DNA of 64,000 nucleotides from Paraburkholderia sp. Ac-20340 (GCF_017104965.1 NZ_JAAGPR010000006.1:1-64000); one strand, 5' to 3'; shown: positions 34,380 through 44,067, numbered from the stretch's first letter. Notes: generated by a model from the letters alone, not told the origin. Program-made: numbers and translations.

Positions 34380-34835
34380 TCAACCGTTCTGGACGGTCAC
34401 GCCTTCATGGGCGAGTTCCAGCGCGTCCACCGCCACCTCGTTGCCGTCGGCCTTCAGGTCGGTGCCGGTGACCTTGACCGGAAAGGCGTTCTTCAGCGTC
34501 CACATCATCGTGGTGTTGCCCTTTTCGTCGAGCAGCTTGATCACCACCGGCACGCGCTTGATCGTGTTCATCTTGATCTGCGAGAACCAGGCGCTGAATT
34601 TGTCGTCGTTGGGCACCATGCCCTTCTTCAAGATCACGTTGCCGAGCTTGCCGATGCCGGGCATCTTCACCGTGGAGAACGGCTTGCTGTCGGCGGCGCG
34701 ATATTCGATGACCTGGCTTGCCGTCTCCAGGCCCGTCACTTCCTGGAACACCAGACCCTGCCAGTCGCCGATGTCGACGGAAAAATGAAACGTCGGCAAC
34801 GGCCAGGTGCCCGGGTCCTGTACGTCGTTCGTCAT
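34380..34835 (-). CDS. isolated T4 gp19-type contractile tail tube protein
   Basis: 151 residues from the ATG at 34835, with AAAGGAGA seven bases before it. The sequence follows the tail tube family of T4-like phages and contractile injection systems: PTFHFSVDIG (first beta strand), FQEVTGLETASQVIEYRAADSK, MPGIGKLGNVILKKGM, WFSQIKM and the C-terminal VDALELAHEGVTVQNG. Such proteins stack as hexameric rings into the inner tube. No sheath, baseplate, spike or ATPase gene is present in the flanking sequence, so it is an orphan here. It could be a remnant, a donor for a distant cluster, or a protein with a new role. Confidence 0.85.
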   Translation of the reverse strand: MTNDVQDPGTWPLPTFHFSVDIGDWQGLVFQEVTGLETASQVIEYRAADSKPFSTVKMPGIGKLGNVILKKGMVPNDDKFSAWFSQIKMNTIKRVPVVIKLLDEKGNTTMMWTLKNAFPVKVTGTDLKADGNEVAVDALELAHEGVTVQNG

Positions 34836-35520
34836 GGTCGATTCTCCTTTGCGATGCGATGCCGTGGCGCGAAACGTACGAAGAATGAGACGCACGGTAT
34901 AGACGCGCAATGAAATTCGAAGAAAATCCAGTTGTGGACCGCGTGAAAAAAGTAAGAAAAATCGGAAAAAATTACTCCGAAACAATAACGCTCATTGCTG
35001 TGCTGAATGAGTTAGGTGCTATCGGATATTGAACTCGCAAACGTTTTCGCAAGAGATATTGGCCTCAATAAACGAGGCTGTTGTGCAAATCAGGGCGCAC
35101 TCCAGCGGCACGACGCCGGCGTGCCGGGCGTCACGCAATCATGCCTGAAAATAGGGTCCATGCGTGCCGGGTGGCTTAAAAACCGCCTGGATCGAACGCG
35201 TCACGCATCCGGTTTGCAGTCAACAGCGCTCTTGCTGTCACGCATTTGATGTTGGTTGTCCGCGCACCCAGGGTAATGCGATTTGGGAATACCGATGTCA
35301 AAACCCAACACCTTACAAATTCAATTTATTAAGGTATGTTCACTAACGCTCGAATCGTGTAATTTCGCGACTGATTCATCGGTTTATGGCCCGCATCATC
35401 AATCAAAATATTCGGGCCAAAAAGAAAAGAACTACAGATTGACCGGGGGCGACCACTGCCGGTCGCATTTGAAAAACTGCGTCGGTAGCTGAGTCGGCGC
35501 GGCAAGAATTCAGGATAACA
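34836..35520. other. 685-bp intergenic region with GTCACGCA repeats
   Basis: AT-rich at first, then mixed. GTCACGCA occurs three times in the same orientation, at 35130, 35200 and 35237. No gene is supported. The right part must carry the promoter of the autotransporter gene; the left part that of the tail tube gene. Confidence 0.5.
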
Positions 35521-38500
35521 ATGAATCGCGTATATAGCGTCGTCTGGAATGCCGGACGCGGGGAATGGCAGGTGGCGGGGGAACTGGCGAAGCGGCATGG
35601 AGGCAAGTCCAGGGGGACTTTGTCGGCTCGCCGTATCACCCAGGCAATCTCGGGTCGCAGTCTGGTGCCTGGCGCACTGGCGATGGCCGTGGCGGGCGCT
35701 TTGGCTTTGATGTCGGCGCCGGACGCACACGCCGTTGGCGTAGGCGCTACATGGACGAGCGGCGACTATGCGGTTTCTGCGAGCCAGCTCGTTGGCGGAA
35801 CCTCGGACGAAATGGGCATGCAGGCCGTGGGGTCGCTCGGCACGCTGTCCAATAGCGGAACCATTTCCGGTTACGACTATGGTTTCTATAGCGATGCCAG
35901 CACGATCGCCTCCATTGCCAACAGCGGCACCATTCGCAGCGACATATACGGCTTCTTCGTCGACAGCGGCACGATCGGCACGGTTACCAACACGGGAACC
36001 ATTTCCGGTATCTATGGCGTCGTGAACGTCGGCACCATTGCCAAGTTCATCAACAGCGGCGTGATTTCCGGCGCCTATGGCATGCTCAACTACGGCTCGA
36101 TCGGGACGCTGATCGACACGGGAATGATCGCCGAGAGCGGGGCGGATATCACGATCGGCAGCGGGAGTGTCAGCAGCCCAACGCTTTCCTTGTTGAGCGA
36201 AGGCGTCATCGGTACCTTGATCGGGACGGGTATTTACAACGAGGTGTCGATCACCGGAATTACCAACAACGGTACGATCGCGGCGGGCACGGGCTTGACC
36301 ATCCAGGCCTCGCCAGGCACAGAGATTCTCTCCGGCATCTATAACGACGCCACGGGCACGATCGGTACGCTGACCAACAACAGCACCGGCCTGATCGGCG
36401 GCGCGTCGGCTGGAACGGGTATTTTCAATCTTGGCACGATAGGCGCGCTGACCAATAGCGGGACGATTTCCGGCAGCGCCGCAGGCATCGTGAACCAGGG
36501 CACGATCGGCACGTTGACCAACACCGGGAGCATCTCCGGCGGCAACGAAGGCATTCTGAACGAAGGCAGCATCGGCACGCTGATCGACGCGGGCTCGATC
36601 ACCACGGCTGGCGCGGATATCACGATCGCCAGCGGCAGCACCATCACCGCTCCAGCGCTTTCGCTGTCCAATAGCGGCGTTATCGGTACGTTGATCGCAA
36701 CCGGCCTCTACAACGCCGTGTCGATCACCGGCATTACCAATAGCGGCACGATCGCGGGCGGCACGGGTCTGAGCATCACGAGCGGCGTGTCGAACGCGCT
36801 GGTGGCCGGCATTTACAACGACGCGGCCGGCACGATCGGCACTGTGACCAACAACAGCGACGGCGTGATCGGCGATACCGCGTCGGAAGTGGGGATCGCC
36901 AATTACGGTTCGATCGGCGTGCTGGACAACAACGGCACGATCGCCGGCGGCCTGGCCAGCTTCAACGGCGGCACGCTTGGCACCTTGAGCAATGGCGGCA
37001 CGATCGACGGCAGCCAGATCGGCTTGGCGAACACCGGCACGATCGATTCGCTGAGCAATAGCGGAACGATTTCGGGCAGCACCGCCGCCGTCTATAACTT
37101 CTCCGCGATCGGCACGCTGAGCAATACGGGCACCATTTCGGCCACTGACTACGGCATCTTCAACTACGGCGGCTCGATCGGCTCGCTGACGAACAGCGGT
37201 TCGGTGATCGGCGGCGACACGGGGCTCGATAGCAGTGGCGGCACCATCGGCACGCTGAGCAATAGCGGCACGATTCTCGGGACGATCAATAGCGGGATTC
37301 TGGCGAACAGCGCCATCGACACGCTCGATAACAGCGGCCTGATCTCTGGCGGCGTCAATGGCATCGTCAATTCCGGTAGCACCGGCACGCTGGATAACAG
37401 CGGCACGATCGCTGGCGGAACCTATGGCGTCTATAACGATGGCACGATCGGCGCGCTGAACAATAGCGGCACGATTTCGGGCGGCCAGTTTGCGATCTAT
37501 AACCAGACGACCGGCACGCTCGGCTCGATCCATAACACCGGTGTGATCGCTGGCAATATCGCCAATCTGTCCAGCAGCGCGCTGACGATTTCCGGCGCAA
37601 GCGGCACGAGCTTCGGCACGCTCACCGGCTATAACAATACGATCGGCACGATTACCAGCGCCGCGGACGTCAACTTCAGCAGCGGCAATATCCTGCTGAA
37701 CGACTACATCAACGTCGGTAGCGGGACGGTGAGCAATACGGCCGCGACGCTGGAAGTCGACAGCGCCGTCACGATCACCGGCAATTACACCCAGGGCCAG
37801 GCGGCCACGCTGCTTGTCGGTGTGTCGAGCGGCACGAGTTACGGCTCGCTGGTCGTCAGCGGCAACACGACGATTGCCTCGGGTTCGTCGGTCGAACTCA
37901 AGAGCAGCAATGGCTATGGCTTCGCGGCCGGGCAGCGCTACGTCGTGGTCCAGACGGCAGGCACGGCCGCGTATAACGCCGGCACCCTGAACTATTCGAT
38001 CGCGGGTTACAGCGCAGGCGCGACCGGCAGCAGCGTGACGGAATCGAACGGCAACACCGATCTGGTGGTGACGCTCAACAGCACCGATTCGGGCTCCGGC
38101 ACCGATTCGGGTTCCGGTTCGGGCGGCGGCACGTCGAGCAGCGGGTCCTACGCTTCGCGCGCCACGCAATCGAATGCAGTGAACGTGCTGACGGGGCTGC
38201 TCGGCTACACCGGGACCAGCAACGCGCAGTTGCTGAATCTCTACGATGCAACGCTGGCCGCGATCGAGAGCGGTGGCAGCGGCGTGGCCAATCGCCTGGG
38301 CAACCAGCTTTCGCCGCTGCAGACGACGCACGTGGGTTCCGTTTCGACGCTGGACGCCATGAACGTGGTCGGCACCCACCTGGATGCAATGCGGATTGCC
38401 CAGGGACAGGGCGCGACCGGCCTCGCCACGGGTGACAGCCCGCTGAACTGGACCGCGTGGGGTCAGGCTTTCGGCGGTCATGCCAGCCAGAGCGAACGCG

Positions 38501-39285
38501 ACAACGTGGCAGGCTATAGCGCGAATTACGGCGGTCTCGTGCTGGGCGCCGACCGTGCTTTCGGCGACGCCTGGCGCGTCGGTGGCGCGTTCCATTACTC
38601 GCACACGGCGACCAACTATAGCGACGATCAATCCGGCGATAGCGCGGGCGTCAATGCGTTTGGCCTGATCGGCTATGCGAGCTACCAGGGCGCGCCGTGG
38701 TACGTCAACCTCTCGGGCGCACTCACGCAGCAGCACTACGACACGACGCGCGTGGTCAGCATGACCGGCTACGAAGGCGTGGCCAACGGCAGCTTCAACG
38801 GTCAGCAGTACGCGCTGCACGCGGAACTGGGATGGCCGCTCGCCGTGGCCAGCGCCACGCTGACGCCGCTGGCGAGCCTCACGTACAGCCGCCTGAACCA
38901 GTCCGGCTACACGGAAACCGGCGGTAACGGCGCCGCGCTCACGGTGGGCAGCACGGGCAGCAATTCGTTGCGCAGCGCGCTCGGTGCGAAGCTGGAGAAG
39001 GCGTACCAGACGTCATATGGCACGCTCGTACCGATGATCTGGGCGCAGTGGATTCACGAGTACGACCAGACTCGCCAGACTTCGGCTGCGTTCTTCTCCG
39101 GTGCCGCGAACGAGACCGGCTTCACCACGACGGGCGCCACGCCGGTGTCGAATCTGGCGGATATTTCGCTGGGTGTGACGCTGGTGCGCGCGAACAACCT
39201 GAGCCTGTCGATGCGTTATGACCTGCAGGTGGGGTCGGGCTTTGTGTCGAACACCGGCATCCTCAGGCTTCAGCAGAAGTTCTGA
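35521..39285 (+). CDS. type Va autotransporter adhesin with IGTLxNSGTISG repeats
   Basis: 1254 residues. The N-terminus MNRVYSVVWNAGRGEWQVAGELAKR is an extended signal peptide region, followed by a hydrophobic core (LVPGALAMAVAGALALMSAPDAHA). Residues ~75-700 are a beta-helical passenger built of ~20-residue repeats of the kind GTIGTLTNSGTISG. A smoother part follows to ~870, then a Ser/Gly linker (SGSGTDSGSGSGGG), a helix, and from ~970 a 12-strand barrel ending LRLQQKF with the C-terminal Phe required for assembly. It is exported and inserted through the Bam machinery. A sulfotransferase-glycosyltransferase operon follows on the same strand and could modify it. Confidence 0.93.
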   Translation: MNRVYSVVWNAGRGEWQVAGELAKRHGGKSRGTLSARRITQAISGRSLVPGALAMAVAGALALMSAPDAHAVGVGATWTSGDYAVSASQLVGGTSDEMGMQAVGSLGTLSNSGTISGYDYGFYSDASTIASIANSGTIRSDIYGFFVDSGTIGTVTNTGTISGIYGVVNVGTIAKFINSGVISGAYGMLNYGSIGTLIDTGMIAESGADITIGSGSVSSPTLSLLSEGVIGTLIGTGIYNEVSITGITNNGTIAAGTGLTIQASPGTEILSGIYNDATGTIGTLTNNSTGLIGGASAGTGIFNLGTIGALTNSGTISGSAAGIVNQGTIGTLTNTGSISGGNEGILNEGSIGTLIDAGSITTAGADITIASGSTITAPALSLSNSGVIGTLIATGLYNAVSITGITNSGTIAGGTGLSITSGVSNALVAGIYNDAAGTIGTVTNNSDGVIGDTASEVGIANYGSIGVLDNNGTIAGGLASFNGGTLGTLSNGGTIDGSQIGLANTGTIDSLSNSGTISGSTAAVYNFSAIGTLSNTGTISATDYGIFNYGGSIGSLTNSGSVIGGDTGLDSSGGTIGTLSNSGTILGTINSGILANSAIDTLDNSGLISGGVNGIVNSGSTGTLDNSGTIAGGTYGVYNDGTIGALNNSGTISGGQFAIYNQTTGTLGSIHNTGVIAGNIANLSSSALTISGASGTSFGTLTGYNNTIGTITSAADVNFSSGNILLNDYINVGSGTVSNTAATLEVDSAVTITGNYTQGQAATLLVGVSSGTSYGSLVVSGNTTIASGSSVELKSSNGYGFAAGQRYVVVQTAGTAAYNAGTLNYSIAGYSAGATGSSVTESNGNTDLVVTLNSTDSGSGTDSGSGSGGGTSSSGSYASRATQSNAVNVLTGLLGYTGTSNAQLLNLYDATLAAIESGGSGVANRLGNQLSPLQTTHVGSVSTLDAMNVVGTHLDAMRIAQGQGATGLATGDSPLNWTAWGQAFGGHASQSERDNVAGYSANYGGLVLGADRAFGDAWRVGGAFHYSHTATNYSDDQSGDSAGVNAFGLIGYASYQGAPWYVNLSGALTQQHYDTTRVVSMTGYEGVANGSFNGQQYALHAELGWPLAVASATLTPLASLTYSRLNQSGYTETGGNGAALTVGSTGSNSLRSALGAKLEKAYQTSYGTLVPMIWAQWIHEYDQTRQTSAAFFSGAANETGFTTTGATPVSNLADISLGVTLVRANNLSLSMRYDLQVGSGFVSNTGILRLQQKF
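36094..36777 (+). repeat. duplicated 210-bp module in the passenger
   Basis: Codons at 36094-36303 (GSIGTLIDTG...GTGLTI) and 36565-36777 (GSIGTLIDAG...GTGLSI) encode the same 70/71-residue unit with about two-thirds identity and a single-residue insertion. Between them lie ordinary short repeats. Confidence 0.75.
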
Positions 39286-39842
39286 GCGCTCGGCGGCCGT
39301 CGTCTGTGAATAGCCGATGTGCCGGCCAGCATCCGGCATGCGGGTCCGACTCGATCACCCTGGTGGTCTTTCGTCGGACCCGCATCGCTGGCAACCGTGT
39401 GTCGCTGCTTCGATGCTGGCGGTGCGTGTAGCGGCAGACGTAGAAGGTCAACGTCTCGCACGCTCTGCTCGTGAGCATTCCAGTCATTCTCAAGGCGATC
39501 TTCAGCTTCGCCGAAACCCATTCAAATTACGATAAAAATAGGAATGGGAAAGAATCGGAAAGATAACCCGCTTGGCATTCAATTCCTGATGACAGCAGCC
39601 ATGTCATTGCCGCGAGTTTCAATTCATTTAGCAAGCCGGATTATTGAGGCGCAATGCGTGCGGCCGGGACGCTGCCGTGCGGCTGCTTCGGCTGCTGCGG
39701 CTGCTGCGTTCAAAGTAATCCATCTCCGCCACGGCTGAACGGGAACGGCCTTGTATGATACGCATGCAAGCCGCGCGCAGACCTGTTACGGTACTCGGCG
39801 CAATATCGCCTCCATCGCTCTCAAACGATCGCTGTCACTTCC
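39286..39842. other. 557-bp intergenic region with a long inverted repeat
   Basis: ATGCGGGTCCGAC at 39338 and its exact complement at 39373-39385 flank a 22-base loop that itself pairs (GATCACC with GGTGGTC). It lies 50 bp after the autotransporter stop and may end or protect that transcript. The remainder, including a GCTGCTTCG/GCTGCTGCG tandem near 39683-39710, shows no gene. Confidence 0.55.
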
Positions 39843-41927
39843 ATGTCGAACCAGGCCAGCCAGCAAACCTTGAGTCTTTCAGAAGCGCTTCAGCGAGCGC
39901 ACGCCCATTGGAACGCCGGCCAGGCCGATCAGGCCGAGCAGTATTGTCAGCGAGTGCTGGCTGCGTGGCCCGGCCAGGCCGACGCGTTGCATCTGCTCGG
40001 TTTGATGGCGCACAGCTACGGCAATCTCGATCTTGCGATTGCGCATCTGCGCCAGGCCTGTATGGCGCCGCGCGCGCCAGCGGTCTATTCGAGCAATCTG
40101 GCCGAGATGTTGCGCCAGAAAGGGCTGCTCGCCGAAGCCGAAGAGGCCGGGCGGCGCTCGGTGGCCATGGACCCGTCGCACGCGCCGGCATGGAACAACC
40201 TCGGTATCGTGCTGCAGGAAGCCGGCAAATTCGAAGAGAGCCGCGTTTGCCTCGAACGCGCCGTCGCGCTCAAGGCCGATTGGTCCGAGGCCTGGAACAA
40301 TCTCGCCAACACCAGCCGCCGTCTGGGCCGTCTCGATCTGGCCGAGTCGCATTATCGGCAGGCTCTGGCGCTCAATCCCGAAGCCGCCGAGGTGCATAGC
40401 AATCTCGCCTTCCTGCTGTCCACGCAAGGCCGCGCCGACGAAGCCGAGGCGCTGGCGCGGCGTGCCATCGACCTGAATCCGCAACTGGCGGACGCTTACC
40501 TGAATCTGGCCGATGTGGAAATGTCGCGTCGCCGCTACCCGTCGGTGCTGCGCGTGCTCGACATGCTGCGCGCGTTCGCGCCGCAACATCCGGGCGGCCT
40601 GATCGCTTACGCAAAGGCGCTCGCGCATGTCGGGCGCAGCGAAGAGGCGCTCGTGTTTGCGCGCCAGGCGGTGGCGCTGACGCCGCAAAACGCCGACGCG
40701 CATCACACGCTGGCCATCGTGCTGCAAACCCACGGCCACACCGACGAGGCCCTCGCAGCTTACGGCCAGGCGGCGCAATTGCCGGGCACCGTGGCCGAGG
40801 AGGCGATGCACGGCCGCGCGCTATTGCTGCTGGAAGCCGGCCGTAAAGACGAGGCAATGGCCGCGTTCGATCAGGCGCTGCAGACCTTTCCCGACTCGGC
40901 GCTGCTGCTCGCCGGTCGCGCCAACGCCCGCACCTTCCGCGCGGGCGACGCGGATTTTGCCGTGCTCGAAGCATTCGTCGCCGAAGAGGGCCGCCGCGCG
41001 CAACCGGAACGTATCTCCGTGCACTTCGCGCTTGGCAAGGCCTACCTCGACGTGAACGATCCGGTCCGTGCATTCCATCACCTCGAGCGCGGCAACCGCA
41101 TGAAGCGGTCTGGCTTCGCGTACGACGCGGCCGCCATGGGCGAGTGGATGGCGCGCGTCGCCGCCGCGTTTCCCGCCGACCTGCTCGCGCGCCTGAAGGG
41201 CGCGGGCGCGCAATCGGACATGCCGGTGTTCGTGATCGGCATGCCGCGCTCCGGCACCACGCTGATCGAGCAGATTCTGTCGTCGCATTCGCAGGTAACC
41301 GGCGCGGGCGAATTATCGGCGCTGCGTCATGTGGTGGAAGCGCGCGGCGCTTTCCCGGAGTTCGTCGGCAAACTGGACGCCGAAGCCGTTGCGGATCTGG
41401 GGCGCGACTATCTCAGACGCACGGCGCCGCTCGCCAACGGCCGGCGCTATCTCGTCGACAAGATGCCCTCGAACTTCGTCTATGCGGGCCTCATCGCGCT
41501 CGCGCTGCCGGGCGCGCGCATCGTCCACGCGCGACGCGACGCGGCGGATACCTGCCTGTCGTGCTACACGAAGCTGTTCAGTGGCGACCAGTTGTTCGCC
41601 TACGACCAGACCGAACTGGGCCAGTTCTACGGCGATTACGCGCGCTTGATGGCGCATTGGCGCGCGATACTGCCCGCCGATCGATTCATCGAAGTGGACT
41701 ACGAAGCCGTGGTCGACGATCTGGAAGGCGAGGCGCGCCGCCTCGTCGACTTCCTCGGACTGCCCTGGGACGATGCGTGCCTGCGCTTCTACGAAAACCG
41801 GCGCGTCGTGCGTACCGCGAGCGTCAACCAGGTGCGCCAGCCGATTTATCGCAGCTCGAAAGGGCGCTGGCGCGAGCACGCCGACCATATCGGCGAGTTG
41901 CTGGCCGCGCTCGGGATCGCACCATGA
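39843..41927 (+). CDS. TPR-repeat sulfotransferase
   Basis: 694 residues. Residues ~10-370 contain about ten tetratricopeptide repeats (for example AWNNLGIVLQEAGKFEESRVCLERAVAL and AEVHSNLAFLLSTQGRADEAEALARRAIDL). The C-terminal ~240 residues are a sulfotransferase domain with the PAPS 5'-phosphosulfate loop MPRSGTTLIEQI at ~466-477 and the 3'-phosphate region VHARRDAADTCLSCYTKLF. TPR modules usually hold a protein substrate, so sulfation of a protein or its glycans is plausible. Its stop overlaps the next start (ATGA). It is next to an autotransporter gene. Confidence 0.9.
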   Translation: MSNQASQQTLSLSEALQRAHAHWNAGQADQAEQYCQRVLAAWPGQADALHLLGLMAHSYGNLDLAIAHLRQACMAPRAPAVYSSNLAEMLRQKGLLAEAEEAGRRSVAMDPSHAPAWNNLGIVLQEAGKFEESRVCLERAVALKADWSEAWNNLANTSRRLGRLDLAESHYRQALALNPEAAEVHSNLAFLLSTQGRADEAEALARRAIDLNPQLADAYLNLADVEMSRRRYPSVLRVLDMLRAFAPQHPGGLIAYAKALAHVGRSEEALVFARQAVALTPQNADAHHTLAIVLQTHGHTDEALAAYGQAAQLPGTVAEEAMHGRALLLLEAGRKDEAMAAFDQALQTFPDSALLLAGRANARTFRAGDADFAVLEAFVAEEGRRAQPERISVHFALGKAYLDVNDPVRAFHHLERGNRMKRSGFAYDAAAMGEWMARVAAAFPADLLARLKGAGAQSDMPVFVIGMPRSGTTLIEQILSSHSQVTGAGELSALRHVVEARGAFPEFVGKLDAEAVADLGRDYLRRTAPLANGRRYLVDKMPSNFVYAGLIALALPGARIVHARRDAADTCLSCYTKLFSGDQLFAYDQTELGQFYGDYARLMAHWRAILPADRFIEVDYEAVVDDLEGEARRLVDFLGLPWDDACLRFYENRRVVRTASVNQVRQPIYRSSKGRWREHADHIGELLAALGIAP

Positions 41928-43111
41928 CGACGCTCGACACCGCACAGGTGCGCGAAGTCGAACAGCAGGCGCGGGCGCTGCTCAACGCGGGTCAACTGGA
42001 AGAGGCGGAGGCGCTGCTGCGTCCGTATCTCGCTTCGGGCACGGGCCCGCTGCTGCTGTGGCGGCTGCTTGTTGCGGCGATCCGTCCGCAGGGCCGCATC
42101 GCCGAGACGCGCGCGATCCAGGAAATGCTGGTCGCGAGCATTCCGGGCGATCTGGGGACACGCTTCGATCTGGCGGAAACGCTGCTGCTGATGGGCGAAT
42201 TCGAGCGTGGCTGGCGCGAGTATCGCTATCGATACAGCCTCGCGCACACCACGTCGATCGAGCGCAAGGTGCAGATGCCGCGCTGGAACGGTCAGCCGAT
42301 GCCCGGCAAGACCCTGCTGATTCACGACGAACAGGGTTTCGGCGATACGTTCCAGTTCATGCGCATGGTGGCGTGGGCGAAGGCGCAAAGCGGCGCACGT
42401 GTGGTGTTCGAGGTGAATCCGGCGACGCATTCGCTGGCGCAGCGCATGGAAGGCTTCGACGACCTCGTGGTGCGCGGCACGCTGCCGCCGCGCTTCGACA
42501 TGCATTGCGAACTGATGAGCCTGCCGATGAGCATGGCGCTCAAGCCGGCGGATCTGCCGGGCAGGGTGCCGTATCTGAGCGCCGACGCCGCGCGTATCGA
42601 CAAGTGGCGTGCGCGCCTGGCCGGTCTGCCGCGTCCGCTCGTGGCGCTCGTGTGGGCCGGCCGGCCGACGCACTTCAACGACGCCAACCGCTCGATGAAC
42701 CTCGCGCAACTGGCGCCGCTCGCGCAGTCCGGCGCGACCTTCGTGTCGATCCAGAAGGGACCCGCTTCGGAGCAGACCCAGCAGCCGCCTGCGGGCATGC
42801 GCGTGGTGTCGCTCTCGGACGACATCGACGATTTCGAGGATACGGCAGCGATCCTGAGCATCGCCGATCTGCTGATTTCGGTGGACTCGTCACCCGTGCA
42901 TCTGGCGGGCGCGCTGGGCCGGCCCGCCTGGGTGCTGCTGCCGTTCGTGCCGGACTGGCGCTGGCTGCTCGAACGCGACGACACGCCGTGGTATCCGTCG
43001 GTACGTTTGTGGCGGCAGCAAAAGCGTGGCGACTGGGGCAGCGCGATCGAGCGGGTCGCGCAGGCACTGACGGGCTGGGCGGCGGCAAGACAGGGTGAAG
43101 GGACGAACTGA
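41924..43111 (+). CDS. TPR-containing GT9-like glycosyltransferase
   Basis: 395 residues. Two TPR-like segments lie at the N-terminus (REVEQQARALLNAGQLEEAEALLRPYL; LGTRFDLAETLLLMGEFERGWREYRYRY). The rest is a GT-B fold of the family 9 kind: LLIHDEQGFGDTFQFMRM, VALVWAGRPTHFNDANRSM and DLLISVDSSPVHLAGALGRPAWVLLPFVPDWRWLL for the nucleotide-sugar site. Similar proteins are common in flagellin and surface-protein glycosylation loci. Four-base overlap with the sulfotransferase gene. The acceptor is unknown; the autotransporter is the obvious nearby candidate. Confidence 0.88.
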   Translation: MTTLDTAQVREVEQQARALLNAGQLEEAEALLRPYLASGTGPLLLWRLLVAAIRPQGRIAETRAIQEMLVASIPGDLGTRFDLAETLLLMGEFERGWREYRYRYSLAHTTSIERKVQMPRWNGQPMPGKTLLIHDEQGFGDTFQFMRMVAWAKAQSGARVVFEVNPATHSLAQRMEGFDDLVVRGTLPPRFDMHCELMSLPMSMALKPADLPGRVPYLSADAARIDKWRARLAGLPRPLVALVWAGRPTHFNDANRSMNLAQLAPLAQSGATFVSIQKGPASEQTQQPPAGMRVVSLSDDIDDFEDTAAILSIADLLISVDSSPVHLAGALGRPAWVLLPFVPDWRWLLERDDTPWYPSVRLWRQQKRGDWGSAIERVAQALTGWAAARQGEGTN

Positions 43112-43113
43112 CG

Positions 43114-43989
43114 GTGACGATGCTACGAAATAGCCTGCGGCAGGTGGGCGGGCTGGCGGCGCTGGTCGCCTGTCTGTTCATGGGCGGCTGCGTTGGAATG
43201 GATCGCAACGAACGCGCCGATACGCTGGCCGCAAGCGCCGGGCTCAAGCGCGAGCAGATCGCCACCGACGCCTTCGTGCTGACCGCATTTGTGCGCGTGA
43301 CGCGGCCCGATGCGCCAATCGACGTCTATATCGAAGGCGACGGTCTGGCGTGGATATCGCGCACCGAACCGTCGCTCGATCCGACGCCGCGCGAACCCAC
43401 TGGCCTCGCGCTCGCTGCGGTCGATCCTGCGCCCAACGTCGCCTATATCGCGCGCCCGTGCCAGTACTCGCCGATGTCGGAGAATCCGCGTTGCGCCGTT
43501 GCGTACTGGACCGACAAGCGCTTTTCGTCCGAGGTGGTGAGCGCGATGAACGCGGCCGTGGACCAGATCGCCGCGCGCGCGCCGGGGCAGCTGGTGAACC
43601 TGACCGGCTACTCCGGCGGCGGCGCGATTGCCGTGTTGCTGGCGGCGCAGCGGCGCGACATCGGGCTGCTCCGGACGGTGGCGGGCAATCTCGACGACGA
43701 GTATGTGAACGCGATCCATCACGTTTCACCGATGCCCGGTTCGCTCAATCCGATCGATTTTGCGTCGCGTGTCGGCGCGCTCGCACAGGTGCATTTCAGC
43801 GGCGCTGACGATACGATCGTGCCACCCGAAGTGGCGCGTCGTTTCGTGGCCGCCGAGGGCGGCGCAAAGTGTGTGGATGTGCAGCTTGTTGCGCATATGA
43901 CGCACGGGGGCGAATGGCAACAGCAATGGCCCCGGTTGTTGAGCGTTGCGCCGTCATGCATGACAAGCGCGGACACGCATGCGCATTGA
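43114..43989 (+). CDS. lipoprotein with alpha/beta hydrolase fold
   Basis: 291 residues, starting at a GTG two bases after the preceding stop; ATG at 43120 is an alternative. The signal ends in a lipobox, CLFMGGC, so it should be anchored to the outer or inner membrane. GYSGGGAIAVLLA is the nucleophile elbow, DVYIEGDGLAW the oxyanion region, HFSGADDTIVPP the acid and HMTHGGEW the catalytic His. Likely a periplasmic esterase. Third gene of the sulfotransferase-glycosyltransferase operon by spacing, so possibly a deacylase or editing enzyme for the same surface product. Confidence 0.85.
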   Translation: MTMLRNSLRQVGGLAALVACLFMGGCVGMDRNERADTLAASAGLKREQIATDAFVLTAFVRVTRPDAPIDVYIEGDGLAWISRTEPSLDPTPREPTGLALAAVDPAPNVAYIARPCQYSPMSENPRCAVAYWTDKRFSSEVVSAMNAAVDQIAARAPGQLVNLTGYSGGGAIAVLLAAQRRDIGLLRTVAGNLDDEYVNAIHHVSPMPGSLNPIDFASRVGALAQVHFSGADDTIVPPEVARRFVAAEGGAKCVDVQLVAHMTHGGEWQQQWPRLLSVAPSCMTSADTHAH

Positions 43990-44067
43990 AACCCTCGCGT
44001 CATGGCAGATGAGACGCGGGTGAGCGGTAAACTACAGCTTATTGTTGAAACCGAAAGCGAAAAAATC

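Noticed and set aside
35329..38820. A 1163-codon open frame on the minus strand across the autotransporter
   Set aside because: It is the antisense of a repetitive GC-rich gene; it has no ribosome site, is Arg/Ala/Asp-rich and resembles no protein. The plus-strand frame has a clear signal region and barrel.
34380..39285. Prophage or genomic island containing the tail tube and autotransporter genes
   Set aside because: No integrase, tRNA, attachment repeats, other phage genes or insertion sequences were seen; base composition is not obviously different.
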